64,000 nt of DNA from Trypanosoma brucei gambiense DAL972 (GCF_000210295.1 NC_026737.1:992001-1056000); one strand, 5' to 3'; shown: positions 1 through 10,763, numbered from the stretch's first letter. The notes: generated from the letters alone by a model not told the origin. A program made the numbers and translations.

Positions 1-3000
1 TCTTCATGTTCCACTTCGTCCACTGTTATGTTTTCTGTGTTATTGAAGAATGCCGCCATTGCGGTAACGACTTCGCACTGCATGTCACGAAGGGGTTTAA
101 GCCCATGGTCGTTAAGTACATCCGCAAACTCATCATCATACAAATGTTGGTAGTCCCGTAGGAGCCTCAGCGCCTGACCAACGCTGCTCAGCATCTGACG
201 GAACTGAAGAATGGCGCTCCCCGTGGCTGCATCTGTCTCCAAGTACCGCTCCGTACTGTAGTATTTGACGGAAAAGACATAAAATTCTCCCTCATCATCG
301 GCGAAAACAGCATACATGACTTTATGTGTTAGGAGGAGAAGCGAGAGCCAGAACTGCTTATGCGAAGAAATTGCGGTGGAGAAGCTGGCCAGCATCTTGT
401 TACCCATCAAAGAGAGTTGCACAGGTACAATAATTTCACCCTCCTGCCAGCGGAGACAACTCGGTGAGTGAATATCTGGGACGGCAACAACATCCATGAA
501 GATTCCCACCGCTGTTTCCTTGGTCTTTTGGTAGGTGTTGCCTTCCGAAACAACCTCCAGTGCTTGAGAAACGAACGCAACATTTGTCATAACGAGCATA
601 ACAGCGGCCGCTTTCTCCAATTGATTGAGGAGTACGGTTGCATCAGGGACGTCGCGGACAGGAATGAAATTGGCCAATTCGTACTTGATGTGTTGTTCAA
701 GATCCAAGATGCTCCTCAGCTTGTCGTAGCTTAGATGATGTTGTGCGCACCACATCTTCGCTGCGGTGACATCTTCTCCACTTTTAGCAAACTGTACACG
801 AAACAATAGAACGGCCTTCATCACAGCCAAAATATCGCTTCGCATACCGCAGCACATTTCGCGCATAGAGTTCTCCGTTTCTTCCATTGCTCCAGCCACG
901 TCATGTCGCCACCGTCGCTTCTTCTCAGGTTGGTTAGGTGCGAAGGGCGAGAGGCTACTCGTCACGGCTGCTGCCAAAATCGTTAGCGACTCCAACCCAG
1001 TGAAGAAGCCGTAGAGAACAAGCATACCGGGAAGTGGAGAAACAGGAATGAGTTGGAGTAGGCGACCGACAAACGTGTACTCGTATTCATCGATATCGGC
1101 GAATACAACATTTTTCGCCTCCTCCAGAACCAGTGGGCTCCATTCGCTATTGGTATGGATCTCAGAAATGCACTCACCAACTGCCAATGGATCTTTACGG
1201 TGCAATATACAGCCTAGGTTGCAGAGTGTATCCATCGCGGTGGCGATGGTCTCTAGCAGTGGCTGACCGTGACAAATACTAAATATTGCAACAGGATTAG
1301 ACACAAGCTGCAGGCAATGCAGTGAAAGCTCATCAATGCGTGAGTTTTCAATAGGAGGATGCATATGCTCCGGTAGGGCGGCGACAGCTTCAGCGGAAAG
1401 CAAACAGAAGTAAAACCCCTGTTGAACGCGGCCAATGCGACCACGGCGTTGGGCAATGTTCCCTTTGGATACCCACTGTGTCATGAGTGGCGGGTGCAAC
1501 ACGGTCGCAGGGTTCTCCTTGTTAACCTTTGGCCTCTTCACCAACACCATGTCAATAACAAAGACTACATCGGGAAGGGTAATGGATACCTCAGCAATAT
1601 CCGTTGCGAGGTATATTTTCTGGCGATTGTGCCCACGGCGTTTGATGGCTTCCTGAATCACCGAGAGATCCACAGCGCTATGCCACGGGATGATGTCCAC
1701 AGGTTTGCGAAGGTTCAACTCGAGCCACATATGCATTTGCTCAACCTGACCACGGCCAGGTAGGAAGACAAGAATTGCGTGCTGGGGATCGGTGCAAGTG
1801 TTGAGGTATAATAGAAGTGCCTGCGCAATTGCAGTGTGCTTTTCCATCAGTGGGTATTCCACTCCGCGTTGCACAATGTTCGGTGGTTCGTCATACATTG
1901 TTCCAACAAGCGTGCACACATCCTCCATAAAGTAGTCGTGGATCAGATGCTTGGGTTCACTTTGTTTGTACGTTGCCACCTTCAGCCCAGCAAAATACGC
2001 TTCCCAGCCCTCCGTGTCAAGTGTCGCGCTCATCAAGATAAGTTTAAACTGTGCGGTACGTCGAAGGAGGCACAAGCGTAGCAATGCCACTGTCACTTCA
2101 ATGTCCGGCTGCCGCTCGTGAAACTCATCAAGGACGATGTGCGTGAAGGGCGGCCGGAGTGGAGTGTTCAGCAGATGCAGTAGAAGCGTATAACTTGTCA
2201 TGTACCAAAGCCGCGTTTGCACATCACCACACTTATCTCCCCGAATCCAATATCCAACGTCCTCGCCAACTGCTTCCCGGCGGAGTTCGGCAACTCGAGT
2301 GGCTATGGAAACTGTGGCTGTACGACGGGGCTGCGTGCTCACCACACGAGTGTCATTAGATAATTCAAGAAGCGCTTTTGGAACCGAAGTGCTCTTCCCA
2401 CTTCCTGTATCGGTGCATATGAAAACAACATCGTGCTGATCAATAAGGTTGAGAATAACAGGAATGTCAATACGCTCGCTAACAATAGTGTTGATATTCA
2501 AACTCCCTTGTTTGGCGTATCGGTCAAGGAAGGTTGAATGCGCAACTTGTTGAGCTGCCTGGAGTTCCTGAAACGTTTGGAACCTCTTTTGGTACTCGGG
2601 ATCAGTGCGCAGCGCCTCCTCGTGGAACTTCTGCGCTTCCTTCATCATCTCGAGGCGTCGCTGCAGTCGCTCTTTCTTTACCTCACGCTCCCCGCGGTGC
2701 CGCTGTGCGCGCACCGTTTCATTCCGTCTTTCTTTCTCGTTCCTCTTGGGGCCCTCTGCACCAACTCGCGCGGCTATGGGGTTCCCAACCTTCGCATTCG
2801 GCGCAGGGGCTTCTTTCACTTGCTTTTCAGGGAAAAGGGCCGCGAGCTTCTCCACAGCATTTGTTCCTGCGTTGTCTTGGTCCTTTTGTTGTTGCGGCTG
2901 CTGGAGAGATCGGGGTTTTGGTACTTCTGGTTTCGTGGACGTCGTTTCCGCTGCGGGAGGCCGACCTGCCGATGATTTCGATGCCTTTGCATTCTTCCGT

Positions 3001-3167
3001 GCATTTGCCTTATTAAGATAATCAATGGCACCGCGCGACTGCTGATTTTGCTTTTGCTGCTGCGGTGCAACCTGCGACAACCAAGTTAGAAGATTGCCTC
3101 CTTCACTCGAAGTCCATTTCCCCTCGCCACTGGTTGTTGTTGTTGTCGTCACTGTGGTAGTACTCAT
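1..3167 (-). CDS. DExH-box (DEAH/RHA family) RNA helicase, C-terminus cut by window edge
   Basis: The frame is open from an ATG at 3167 to the left edge, giving about 1055 residues with no stop, so the C-terminus lies outside. Superfamily-2 helicase motifs appear in order: motif I GSGKST at residues 255-260, motif II DEFH at 347-350, motif III SAT at 380-382 and motif VI QRRGRIGR at 573-580. Such enzymes use NTP hydrolysis to unwind or remodel RNA or ribonucleoproteins. The motif II variant DEFH, rather than DEAH, still keeps the D-E-x-H ligands. The first 250 residues are low-complexity (a Thr run coded by a GTT-type repeat near the start, then Gln/Lys-rich and charged helical sequence). About 480 residues follow motif VI within the window; I could not assign a defined helicase-associated domain or a substrate. 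The start is the first Met of the frame. Confidence 0.93.
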   Translation of the reverse strand, partial: MSTTTVTTTTTTSGEGKWTSSEGGNLLTWLSQVAPQQQKQNQQSRGAIDYLNKANARKNAKASKSSAGRPPAAETTSTKPEVPKPRSLQQPQQQKDQDNAGTNAVEKLAALFPEKQVKEAPAPNAKVGNPIAARVGAEGPKRNEKERRNETVRAQRHRGEREVKKERLQRRLEMMKEAQKFHEEALRTDPEYQKRFQTFQELQAAQQVAHSTFLDRYAKQGSLNINTIVSERIDIPVILNLIDQHDVVFICTDTGSGKSTSVPKALLELSNDTRVVSTQPRRTATVSIATRVAELRREAVGEDVGYWIRGDKCGDVQTRLWYMTSYTLLLHLLNTPLRPPFTHIVLDEFHERQPDIEVTVALLRLCLLRRTAQFKLILMSATLDTEGWEAYFAGLKVATYKQSEPKHLIHDYFMEDVCTLVGTMYDEPPNIVQRGVEYPLMEKHTAIAQALLLYLNTCTDPQHAILVFLPGRGQVEQMHMWLELNLRKPVDIIPWHSAVDLSVIQEAIKRRGHNRQKIYLATDIAEVSITLPDVVFVIDMVLVKRPKVNKENPATVLHPPLMTQWVSKGNIAQRRGRIGRVQQGFYFCLLSAEAVAALPEHMHPPIENSRIDELSLHCLQLVSNPVAIFSICHGQPLLETIATAMDTLCNLGCILHRKDPLAVGECISEIHTNSEWSPLVLEEAKNVVFADIDEYEYTFVGRLLQLIPVSPLPGMLVLYGFFTGLESLTILAAAVTSSLSPFAPNQPEKKRRWRHDVAGAMEETENSMREMCCGMRSDILAVMKAVLLFRVQFAKSGEDVTAAKMWCAQHHLSYDKLRSILDLEQHIKYELANFIPVRDVPDATVLLNQLEKAAAVMLVMTNVAFVSQALEVVSEGNTYQKTKETAVGIFMDVVAVPDIHSPSCLRWQEGEIIVPVQLSLMGNKMLASFSTAISSHKQFWLSLLLLTHKVMYAVFADDEGEFYVFSVKYYSTERYLETDAATGSAILQFRQMLSSVGQALRLLRDYQHLYDDEFADVLNDHGLKPLRDMQCEVVTAMAAFFNNTENITVDEVEHE

Positions 3168-4000
3168 TTCCTTGATTGCATTGCCTACCCCTCCTTTTGG
3201 TCCATCCCTGGTCTTCTTGCCCATATTAGCTCCCCACTCAAAGGTGCTGCTTTCTTATTCCAACACAAATGCCCTACAACGGTCCTTAAACACACACTCT
3301 TCTTTTCTTCCTTCCAGAAGACCGCGGCTTCTACCCTCCCTTTTGGTGCGTGATTATCTTCCCTTTACGCTTGTCCGTTTGCACCTGCGCACAGAAGTCG
3401 GCTTTTGTCTAACGGCCGACTGGGTTACGGTTATTTAGGGGCCGTGGTCGCCACTTTCTCCCTACAGATACAAACTAATTTCACAGATCAGTTGTAACGG
3501 TGATGCAAAGAATGCTTATATGTATACTTCTTATCTTACTTGTATGCCCTTCCTTTTCGTTCTAGTATTAACTTTTCCTCCTCAACAGTCACGTACAAAA
3601 ACGGCGACACGAGTGACAACGCAATAGATAGCGAAAGGAAAGGAGGCTCGCGCAACAAAGAAGAGTGGCTGTCGGGTGAAACGGTTTAAACGACACATAC
3701 TTTAGCATGCGTACGTTCCGTTCAAGATAGCCACCGAAACGGAGAGCGCAAAAGACACCCGTTACAGCAGACACAGCGATTTGCGGGTTTCGTGGTGAGT
3801 GTCAACACAGTGAGTGCAACTTACGGCTTCCAAACGTGCTACACAGCAGGCAGAAAATGAATTTGCACACTGAATGCACGAGAGGAAGCCGTCGGCAATT
3901 ATGGGGAGCGGAAGCGTGGTGACCCCGCGGAAATGGTCGCTTCTACCCGTTGTGGCTTTCTCTCGACAGAGCGTCTCGCCTAAGCCCTTCTTGCATGCCG
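3168..4000. other. Intergenic region (helicase 5' side, Pcf11-like 3' side)
   Basis: No supportable gene. On the transcribed (minus) strand this should hold the 3' UTR of the Pcf11-like gene followed by the splice acceptor and 5' UTR of the helicase. A purine-rich stretch on the plus strand near 3637-3666 reads as a pyrimidine tract in the transcript and is a candidate trans-splicing signal for the helicase. Confidence 0.6.
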
Positions 4001-5203
4001 TTATTTGGGCTTTTCACGTGATATTCTTTCGCGAACCCTTACAGTTCGGTTCTGCGGTGATCGAAAGACGTCTAACATGTCGTGAGTTACCCTCACAAAG
4101 CTACCGGTCTCGCCACAGTCCACCTCGTGGGATATGTAATCCTCCAAGGCCGGAAACGGAAGTCGTACAATTTTTAACTCTGTGTTATAGCTCCTGCTGC
4201 AGAAGTGGTAGCGATAGTGTGATGTCTTCGCGCTAGCGTTCTTTAGGACCAAACCACAATGAGCGCAACGGTATCGCCCCGCTTCGGTGCGTGAGCTCGG
4301 GAAAATCGCCGAGACAAAGCTTGCCATTGTAAGCCGGACGGCGTCCACAGCATTCGTTCGTTCCCCACTTTTACCTTCTGATGGCAGCGGCACCGACAAC
4401 TGCTGTTGCTGCTTTTGCTCCGCAGTATTGTATAGGAACGCCCGTAGCCCAGAACTGATAGCCCTTATCTGCCTCTCCCTTCTGCTGGAAACTGCGACTT
4501 GACCGTCATTGCTACGGCGGCTGGAATCGGCAATAGCTTCGCGCACCGTTTTGAGCTTGTGGCGCACGTACTCCTCTATGCGGCGCTGAGTATCAGGGCG
4601 GAGCAAGCCTGTCACTGTCCACGACCGTAGCAAGTCGAGAAAAAGCAGCCTGTGGTCTTCAACAGCCTCCTCGGCGTAGTGGTTATGGGCTGGTTCCCAC
4701 AGGGGCATATGATCCGCCACCAGCCGCGGCAGTTCCTTTTCCACCAACTCCTTCACACTCTTGGACACCTCGCTCATGTGGCGAAGGAAGGCATCAACTA
4801 GACAGAACGCAATGTAAATATCTTGTATAAGCGCGTGGCAGTCGTACATCCTCTCCCTCTCGGCAGCGCTATCTTCGCCTTGCTTTGACTCCCGCCCGCC
4901 CTGCCGTTGTTGCGCATTGTATGTCAGGGTTTCATTCAGTTTCGCATAGCGCTGTGTGCAGGCGTGCAGATGACTCTGTGCGCATAGCCACGCATCGGCG
5001 GCCCACGCAGCGCAGTCTCTCACACTCCACATTAGACCGTCAATTAGGTACTGTGTGTTCGGTAGCGGCAGCGGCACTGACACCTGTGGCCGTACCCGTG
5101 CGGCGGCAGCGAATGGTATTGTCCGTAGTCGTGTGTTGATAAACTGCTGAAGCCCAACAAGCCATTCATCCTTTCCTGCCGAGGAGTTACTCGCCATTGC
5201 CAA
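4001..5203 (-). CDS. Pcf11-like protein: CID-like helical region plus C2H2 zinc finger
   Basis: A 400-residue protein. Near the C-terminus there is a classical C-x2-C-x12-H-x3-H finger (C313, C316, H329, H333). It is followed by an aromatic/acidic stretch ending in LEDYIS, which resembles the segment after Pcf11's first zinc finger (a short spacer, then a pattern like LTDWIE). Residues about 50-220 are helical and match the pattern of an RNA polymerase II CTD-interacting domain: a helix like IYIAFCLVDAFLRHM, then LVEKELPRLVADHM, then a helix containing LLRSW. A low-complexity insert lies at about 95-118. Pcf11 belongs to the pre-mRNA 3'-end cleavage machinery, bridging Pol II, CLP1 and Rna14/15. 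The assignment is inferred from motif order and by-eye alignment. Other CID proteins (SCAF, RPRD) lack this finger. The gene call itself is secure. Confidence 0.72.
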   Translation of the reverse strand: MAMASNSSAGKDEWLVGLQQFINTRLRTIPFAAAARVRPQVSVPLPLPNTQYLIDGLMWSVRDCAAWAADAWLCAQSHLHACTQRYAKLNETLTYNAQQRQGGRESKQGEDSAAERERMYDCHALIQDIYIAFCLVDAFLRHMSEVSKSVKELVEKELPRLVADHMPLWEPAHNHYAEEAVEDHRLLFLDLLRSWTVTGLLRPDTQRRIEEYVRHKLKTVREAIADSSRRSNDGQVAVSSRRERQIRAISSGLRAFLYNTAEQKQQQQLSVPLPSEGKSGERTNAVDAVRLTMASFVSAIFPSSRTEAGRYRCAHCGLVLKNASAKTSHYRYHFCSRSYNTELKIVRLPFPALEDYISHEVDCGETGSFVRVTHDMLDVFRSPQNRTVRVRERISREKPK

Positions 5204-6754
5204 CTAGTCAATAGTAAAGAAGTTGTCTAAGAGTAGAGGCATGCGTTATATTGGCGACTGGGAGGAGGTTAATGAACGAACAAGTGTGAGTTCTGTTGAT
5301 AACCGTTTTGACCGACACGAAAAAAAAGGGAGACAGTCTGTGTGCCTGCCTGCTCCCTCCGGTGTAGAGGGCCAAACCAAACAAACAGAACATCTAACAA
5401 AACAGTGAGAGGAGTGATAGAGAAGGAGAAGTTGAGAGAGAAGTACCCATAGTTTAATGCGCTAACTCCGATACCGATTGTGATTGAAGCCACCGTTGGC
5501 ACCAACACAATGAAACTACATTCATTTTCGGTTTCATTTAACCAAACGCACGCTTACCTTTCCCTTTTCCCCCGCTTTCGCACAAATGAGTGACACAACA
5601 CTCATTAACTTAGCCTCCTCTCGCAAATAGAAAAAAGTATCTGTCCATTTGGCAGAGGAATAGGACGGGAACATGGGGGGGGGGGAAGCAAAGAATATAT
5701 GTGTTTGTCGTTAAACGGAGGAACCTGAGGGGCCGGAGAAACACACAAAAAATTAGAGGGAGAAGGGTGGTGAAAACAAAAGAAAACAACCCACCTTCCC
5801 CCTCCTTCCTGACGCAAAGGCAAAGGAATAATGATCAACAACAATACTAATAAAAGCAGCGTCACAACGCTACTTCGTATGGGGGGGGGGGTAAAGGAGC
5901 TTTCCCACTCAGCGCCATCCCCCCTTTTTTGATAGTTTCCCGCTAAATGCGATATAATTTCAGAGCTGAATTTTCTTGTAAGTAGGCAGCGGCAAGGGAA
6001 GTAAGAGGCAAACAGTCGCAACACACAGACACGCGCACACACGAAAAAGGAAAGAGTGTATGCACATACAAAGATAAGCGGAGAGAGGGTGGTAAAAATG
6101 CGTATCTTGCCCTTGTCAGCACAAGTAAATGTAGTGCTGGTAAAATGCAAATCACCACTGTTGAGTGAAGTATTTGCATAGCAACCGAAGAAAGCTCAAG
6201 AATTGCACAAGTGACGGCCTACCACTTCGCACAAGAAAATTAATTTTTTCTCCCCTTTTCACCTACCATTTTCTTTTTTGCCAATCGATGCGACTTCCTT
6301 CACTGTGGCGCTCATATTTTCAAAACGAACAAACGACAACAACAGATCATCTCACGTCTCTTTCTATTTCCTCCGGCGATGCCACTGAGCTCAAAGAGCA
6401 AAACATGCTGGATATGTGGATTGCCGGTTACAAATGAGAAAACCGCAGTAATTCCCTCCTTCTCTACCCAAAGCACGATTTCCACATGCTTTTTCCAGCT
6501 GGCATGCCAGGGGTATCAATGGTTCTATGAAAAACTAACGGAAAACAACAACAACAAAACAACGTTCACGAGTAATTCATACCCCATGCTCCCCTTCCAC
6601 TTTTTCTTTATTTTACTGGAGAGCGATGTGGGGCGGGGGCATCAATACTTGATGTTAAAAACAATATGATGAAATACATGTTGTCCCCCCGTGAGAGACA
6701 ACAGGAGGATGGAGAACCACAATAGTTAAAAATACAGCGCAAAGACTAAAAACG

Positions 6755-6806
<52 letters not shown>

Positions 6807-6991
6807 CTTCCATTCAGGCAACTGCAGTATCAATCATGGGGATATCAGCGTGGTTCTTTTTCACGTTGTTGAGGACCAGCATCGAAATGTTCTATAGATA
6901 CGTGTATAAGGTGTTCACTTTTGCCAAGGCAAACCATCTCTCTTCCATCATTCTGCAATCCTCTGATCAGTCTACGTCGGCTTTCTCATAC
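5204..6991. other. Intergenic region with two G11 runs and an ACA repeat
   Basis: No supportable gene in 1.8 kb. It should contain the kinesin 3' UTR and the Pcf11-like 5' UTR. Two runs of 11 G on the plus strand (5675-5685 and 5881-5891) are C11 runs in the transcript, inside generally pyrimidine-rich transcript sequence suitable for trans-splicing. The trinucleotide repeat at 6755-6807 lies within the expected kinesin 3' UTR. Confidence 0.6.
6755..6807. repeat. (ACA)n trinucleotide microsatellite, UUG-type repeat in transcript
   Basis: About 17 uninterrupted ACA units on the plus strand, i.e. (UGU/UUG)n in the minus-strand transcript. It sits about 185 nt past the kinesin stop codon, so probably in its 3' UTR, where such U/G-rich runs can bind RNA-binding proteins. 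A regulatory role is speculative. Confidence 0.9.
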
Positions 6992-9355
6992 TTAATTCGG
7001 TTGCTGCTGCACCGGTCGAATTGCTTGCCCCTTACAGTGGGGACAATCGGCCATACGCTTCTCTAATTCCGTATTTGCCCTCATTAACAGCGCCTTCTCA
7101 CGGCGGAGCCTGAGAAATGTCTTGTCGCGTTTCAGCAAAACATCTTTGATGGCCTTCGTCAACTCAGCCTTGATCTCTTCCACAACACGGTCCTCTAGTT
7201 CTTTCATCAACTCATGGTTAAAGGAAAAGCTGCAGCTTTCATCTTGCAGACTGTAGTCGTTCTTGGGGGACGGCTGTTCACGTGCTTCATTCAATTTCGT
7301 CTGCGGGAGGATATTCATCACCTTTTCTCGTGTGAGTCGTCGAACGTACTCAGCAACTTGTTCATCGTCGGCCCTTGAGTCGACGTTGTTCCCCTGCGCA
7401 CCACCACGGAAGGGACTGCCAGCGTTGTTTCGCAAGTTGAAGGGCGTATTGTTGGACGAGACATTGCGTCTAGTAGTAACAGGAACCATAGAATTGTATC
7501 CTTTGGCATGGCTAGCGGCTGGAGGAGCTGCAGCTCCCGCGGCAGCATGCGAGGTAACGTTTGATGATGCTGTTCTCCTTCGACCTGGTGTTGTTCTTGA
7601 CGGCACACCGCTCATCAAAGGGACACCCTGCGCAGGATTAACGTCTGGGACAATTGGTTTCAGTGGCCGTGGTGCATTGCGGGCGCGGCTCGGCTCAAAA
7701 TTGACAATGCTCAAACCTTTCACGCGAAAGGCATATCGCAGTGTGTTGAGGGTGTGCTCGTAGTTTTGTGACGATGCCGATATGTTAGCAATCATAACAG
7801 TACGACTATTTCCAATGAAGCTGTCGCGTAGAATCTCCGTCAACTTCGACCCACGGAAGGGAACATGCTTCTTCTTTTCGTCTAGCGCACGGATACACTC
7901 CTTGAGGGCGAGTAATGATTTATTAATTTCCGCACCTTCCTGCCGTGTCTGACGATCATTAGTGGCGGTATCGGCCGCGCGTTCGCTACCTGCTAGATCC
8001 ACAAGGTTCAGCGTGCCACAGAACCTGTTGTCCTCGCGATCCCTAACCTGAATGGTGAGCACTGCGTGGGAACGGCTGGAACGTTCATTAGCAGTTGTGC
8101 TTCCAGTACTCCGCTGGTCAGCTCCACTGTTGATCAGCAGCTGAAGCTCCTCAGCCGACGTAACGGCATGCCATGTAAGGCCGGTTATCTGCATGCGACG
8201 GTTATGATCCTCACGGACCACGACGGGCGAGCGATTGTTGAGCAAGTCAAACAGCGAGTTACAGTAAATTTCATAGAGCGAGGCATACACCTCCTGATCC
8301 TTCTCTAATGAACTGAAAATGGCGGCGGCGGCTAATATATAAAGACCACGCTCTCCGCTGTTACCAAGCATTGTATGCGTTTTGCCACTTCCTGTTTGGC
8401 CGTATGCGAAACATGAGGCACTACCACCTTGCAATGTTGTCTCTAGGAGTTCCTTACAACACGAATTGAACACATGTTCATTGTGTTTATCCTCACCGAA
8501 AGCGTCATCAAAGGTAAAGTCATTCACATCCGCATACTCCGTAAGGTCCACACGCTGCTTCCGCACCGCAACCTTCACATTAGGTGGGTCCATAGAAACA
8601 CAATCACAACTGTTTTCATCCGGGGGCAACGGCCGCTTACGCACAACGACGCGTATGCGGCCGCCGCGTGTTCGCATTATCGCACATTGCTTGCCGTCCG
8701 CCTGCGGGTCTTCGGTAACAGCTGCTGGGGTGACGGAATCCATGTTTGCTGCAATTGATGGAGAAGAAGGAGATGCAATGGGCCGTTCCGAGGCTCGTCC
8801 GGGAAAAACGCGAGAAGAGCACGGTGTTTCTTGTTTGCTTTGATACGGGCGCGTGACTGATGTGGCGCAGCGCGATCGTGGGGGACTGGGTGACACTGTG
8901 GGAAGTGCGTCTTGGCGGCGCTGCGATGACTCTCGCCCTGTTCTTGATGGCGTTGAAGCGCCTCGCGCCGACAAGGCACTGTTGAGGTGCGGAAGCCGCT
9001 GCTTGAGCAACTGAAGTTGCTTTTCGGGAAGAAGATGTTGTGGCCTCAGGGGTGTCTTGTTGATATTCGGCATGGAGTCGGACCTGCAACGGGCGTTGAG
9101 CTGTTGGATATCACGCGACAAATCCTCGAGCTGCCGGTTGAGATTCAACAAGGACGGGGCGTTGCTCCCTTCACCGCAGCGATGGCGCGAAGACAACTGA
9201 GGCGGAAAGGCGTCAGATGACGCCACCCGTCGCTCAAGAATTGGCGACGGAGCATTGGGAGGTTGTATCGCTTCATTGTCATTGTCTTGCCTCAATGAAT
9301 CTAGCGTCTCGAATGAAGGGCTAGGTGGCAATTCCTCATGCTGTTCGTCCTGCAT
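6992..9355 (-). CDS. KIF13-5: Kinesin-13 family motor (MCAK-like, internal motor domain)
   Basis: A 787-residue kinesin with the motor in the middle (about residues 232-550), typical of microtubule-depolymerising kinesin-13s. P-loop GQTGSGKT at 319-326, switch I NERSSRSH at 422-429 and switch II DLAGSE at 452-457 are intact. The KQRVDLT stretch (266-272) is the loop-2 KVD motif of kinesin-13 with Arg for Lys, and LLALKECIRAL and the later FRGSKLTEILRDSF are also subfamily-typical. The 230-residue N-terminus is disordered, rich in Ser/Pro/Arg, with a short helical segment at 70-125. The C-terminus (about 700-787) is predicted coiled coil ending in a CPHCKG motif. Family members act on microtubule ends in the spindle or flagellum. 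The symbol rests on my memory that T. brucei Kif13-5 lies at this locus; the family call is secure. Confidence 0.95.
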   Translation of the reverse strand: MQDEQHEELPPSPSFETLDSLRQDNDNEAIQPPNAPSPILERRVASSDAFPPQLSSRHRCGEGSNAPSLLNLNRQLEDLSRDIQQLNARCRSDSMPNINKTPLRPQHLLPEKQLQLLKQRLPHLNSALSARGASTPSRTGRESSQRRQDALPTVSPSPPRSRCATSVTRPYQSKQETPCSSRVFPGRASERPIASPSSPSIAANMDSVTPAAVTEDPQADGKQCAIMRTRGGRIRVVVRKRPLPPDENSCDCVSMDPPNVKVAVRKQRVDLTEYADVNDFTFDDAFGEDKHNEHVFNSCCKELLETTLQGGSASCFAYGQTGSGKTHTMLGNSGERGLYILAAAAIFSSLEKDQEVYASLYEIYCNSLFDLLNNRSPVVVREDHNRRMQITGLTWHAVTSAEELQLLINSGADQRSTGSTTANERSSRSHAVLTIQVRDREDNRFCGTLNLVDLAGSERAADTATNDRQTRQEGAEINKSLLALKECIRALDEKKKHVPFRGSKLTEILRDSFIGNSRTVMIANISASSQNYEHTLNTLRYAFRVKGLSIVNFEPSRARNAPRPLKPIVPDVNPAQGVPLMSGVPSRTTPGRRRTASSNVTSHAAAGAAAPPAASHAKGYNSMVPVTTRRNVSSNNTPFNLRNNAGSPFRGGAQGNNVDSRADDEQVAEYVRRLTREKVMNILPQTKLNEAREQPSPKNDYSLQDESCSFSFNHELMKELEDRVVEEIKAELTKAIKDVLLKRDKTFLRLRREKALLMRANTELEKRMADCPHCKGQAIRPVQQQPN

Positions 9356-10763
9356 AGGTGCTTGAAAGTTCAGAGTTCGTATGCGAAAAATTTCCGGGTC
9401 AGTAGCTCAACGCTTGGTATATATATATATATATATATTTCCTAGTTTTATTTTTTTGCCTTAACCTTCTCCAAATTCCTTTCGTAACAACAAAGTATGG
9501 TGCGTTGTGTTATCTTCGACTACTATTCAGTGAGCGGCGGAGGCAACAGATACCAGCCGTAAGACACAATTAAAAAAAGAATGGGAGAGGAGGGGTTCAT
9601 TTGTACCGTAGGGGAACAAAATGATGCGATAAATAGGAGACGCGTTAATGAGTCATTTGAGGTGTGTGTTTGTGTCTGTGTGCGTGTGTACATCGTACAT
9701 CGTAGAGCGTAAGAGTGAGGAGGAATTCGAACACGGACAGCCTATCCGACCACCTACTGTTATATAATTCCCTTTTCTCCCTTTGCTGGCGTCCCGTTGG
9801 CACACCTAAGTAGGACATTACCCCGTTATCTCCTTTTCTCCGTTTCAAAAGTACGCAGAACTGCTTGAGACAAATGCGGTTGAGTGAATTACGAGTCGTA
9901 GAAAAAAGAGGTACTGGCTCCACAATTCTTCAACACCACTGCTGGAAAACTGAAGAGAGAAATGAGTTTAACTAAAGGAGTGGGATTGGAAGCGTCCAAA
10001 ACAAAGGAAACGCCGAAAGCATTTGTACATCGAGACATCACTGCAACGGTTCGACAAACGTCTTTTGATTTCCTTCCGCCACTTCACTTCCTCGTCTGCA
10101 AATAGCTAAGAGAAGGAACACTAACGGTATGAGCAGAGACAAGAGGGAAAACGGTGTTTTTTTTACTTTTTTTTTAATGAATAAAAATAGAGACATTCGA
10201 AAGTTGTAGCACACGTAATCAATATTATGTATACGAAAGGTTCCACCCTTTCTTACCAATCAGAAATTGTCTTGTCGAGCGTGCGGTTGCGTGTCAATGC
10301 CTTCAGGCGAACAATAATAACAAATAACCCACGAAAAAAAAGAGTGATGACGATAATCTTTTTATTTATTCTTGTTACTCCCGTTTACCTCCTCACATGA
10401 AATCTATACGCCAAATAGAGAAACAAATAAAATAAAATCGCAACGCCCGATAAACAATATACAACGCTCCTTCAACTCCATCTCATCATTTCGGAATGCT
10501 TTTGCAATACACATCTATCATTGCCAACGGCACCGTAATTATTGTCAATTCATGTAGACCTGGACCACCCCAACACAAGTGCGATTGAAGGGTTTTTGAA
10601 ATGTGAAGGCGGTAAAATAACGAAAAAAAAATAAGTAGAGAAGGATAAAAACAAAAAAAAAATCGAAACGAACGCGCAGGTAATCGAACAAAGAAATGAC
10701 CCCCCCCAAAAAATAAACAAACCACGTCTCGTACGACCGATGATCCATATGTGTGTCTTGCTG
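9356..10763. other. Intergenic region, no gene seen
   Basis: Expected to hold the lipase-like gene's 3' UTR and the kinesin 5' UTR. It contains a TA dinucleotide run (9418-9438) close to the kinesin start, several homopolymeric A runs between 10620 and 10720, and no reading frame with gene-like composition. Confidence 0.6.
9418..9438. repeat. (TA)n microsatellite
   Basis: About ten TA units, 63 bp upstream of the kinesin start codon on the transcribed strand. Confidence 0.9.

Noticed and set aside
2534..3016. 160-codon plus-strand frame with several overlapping alternatives
   Set aside because: Antisense to the helicase N-terminus, whose minus-strand frame is continuous and carries helicase motifs downstream; translation is Arg/Ser/Phe-rich as expected from a shadow frame.
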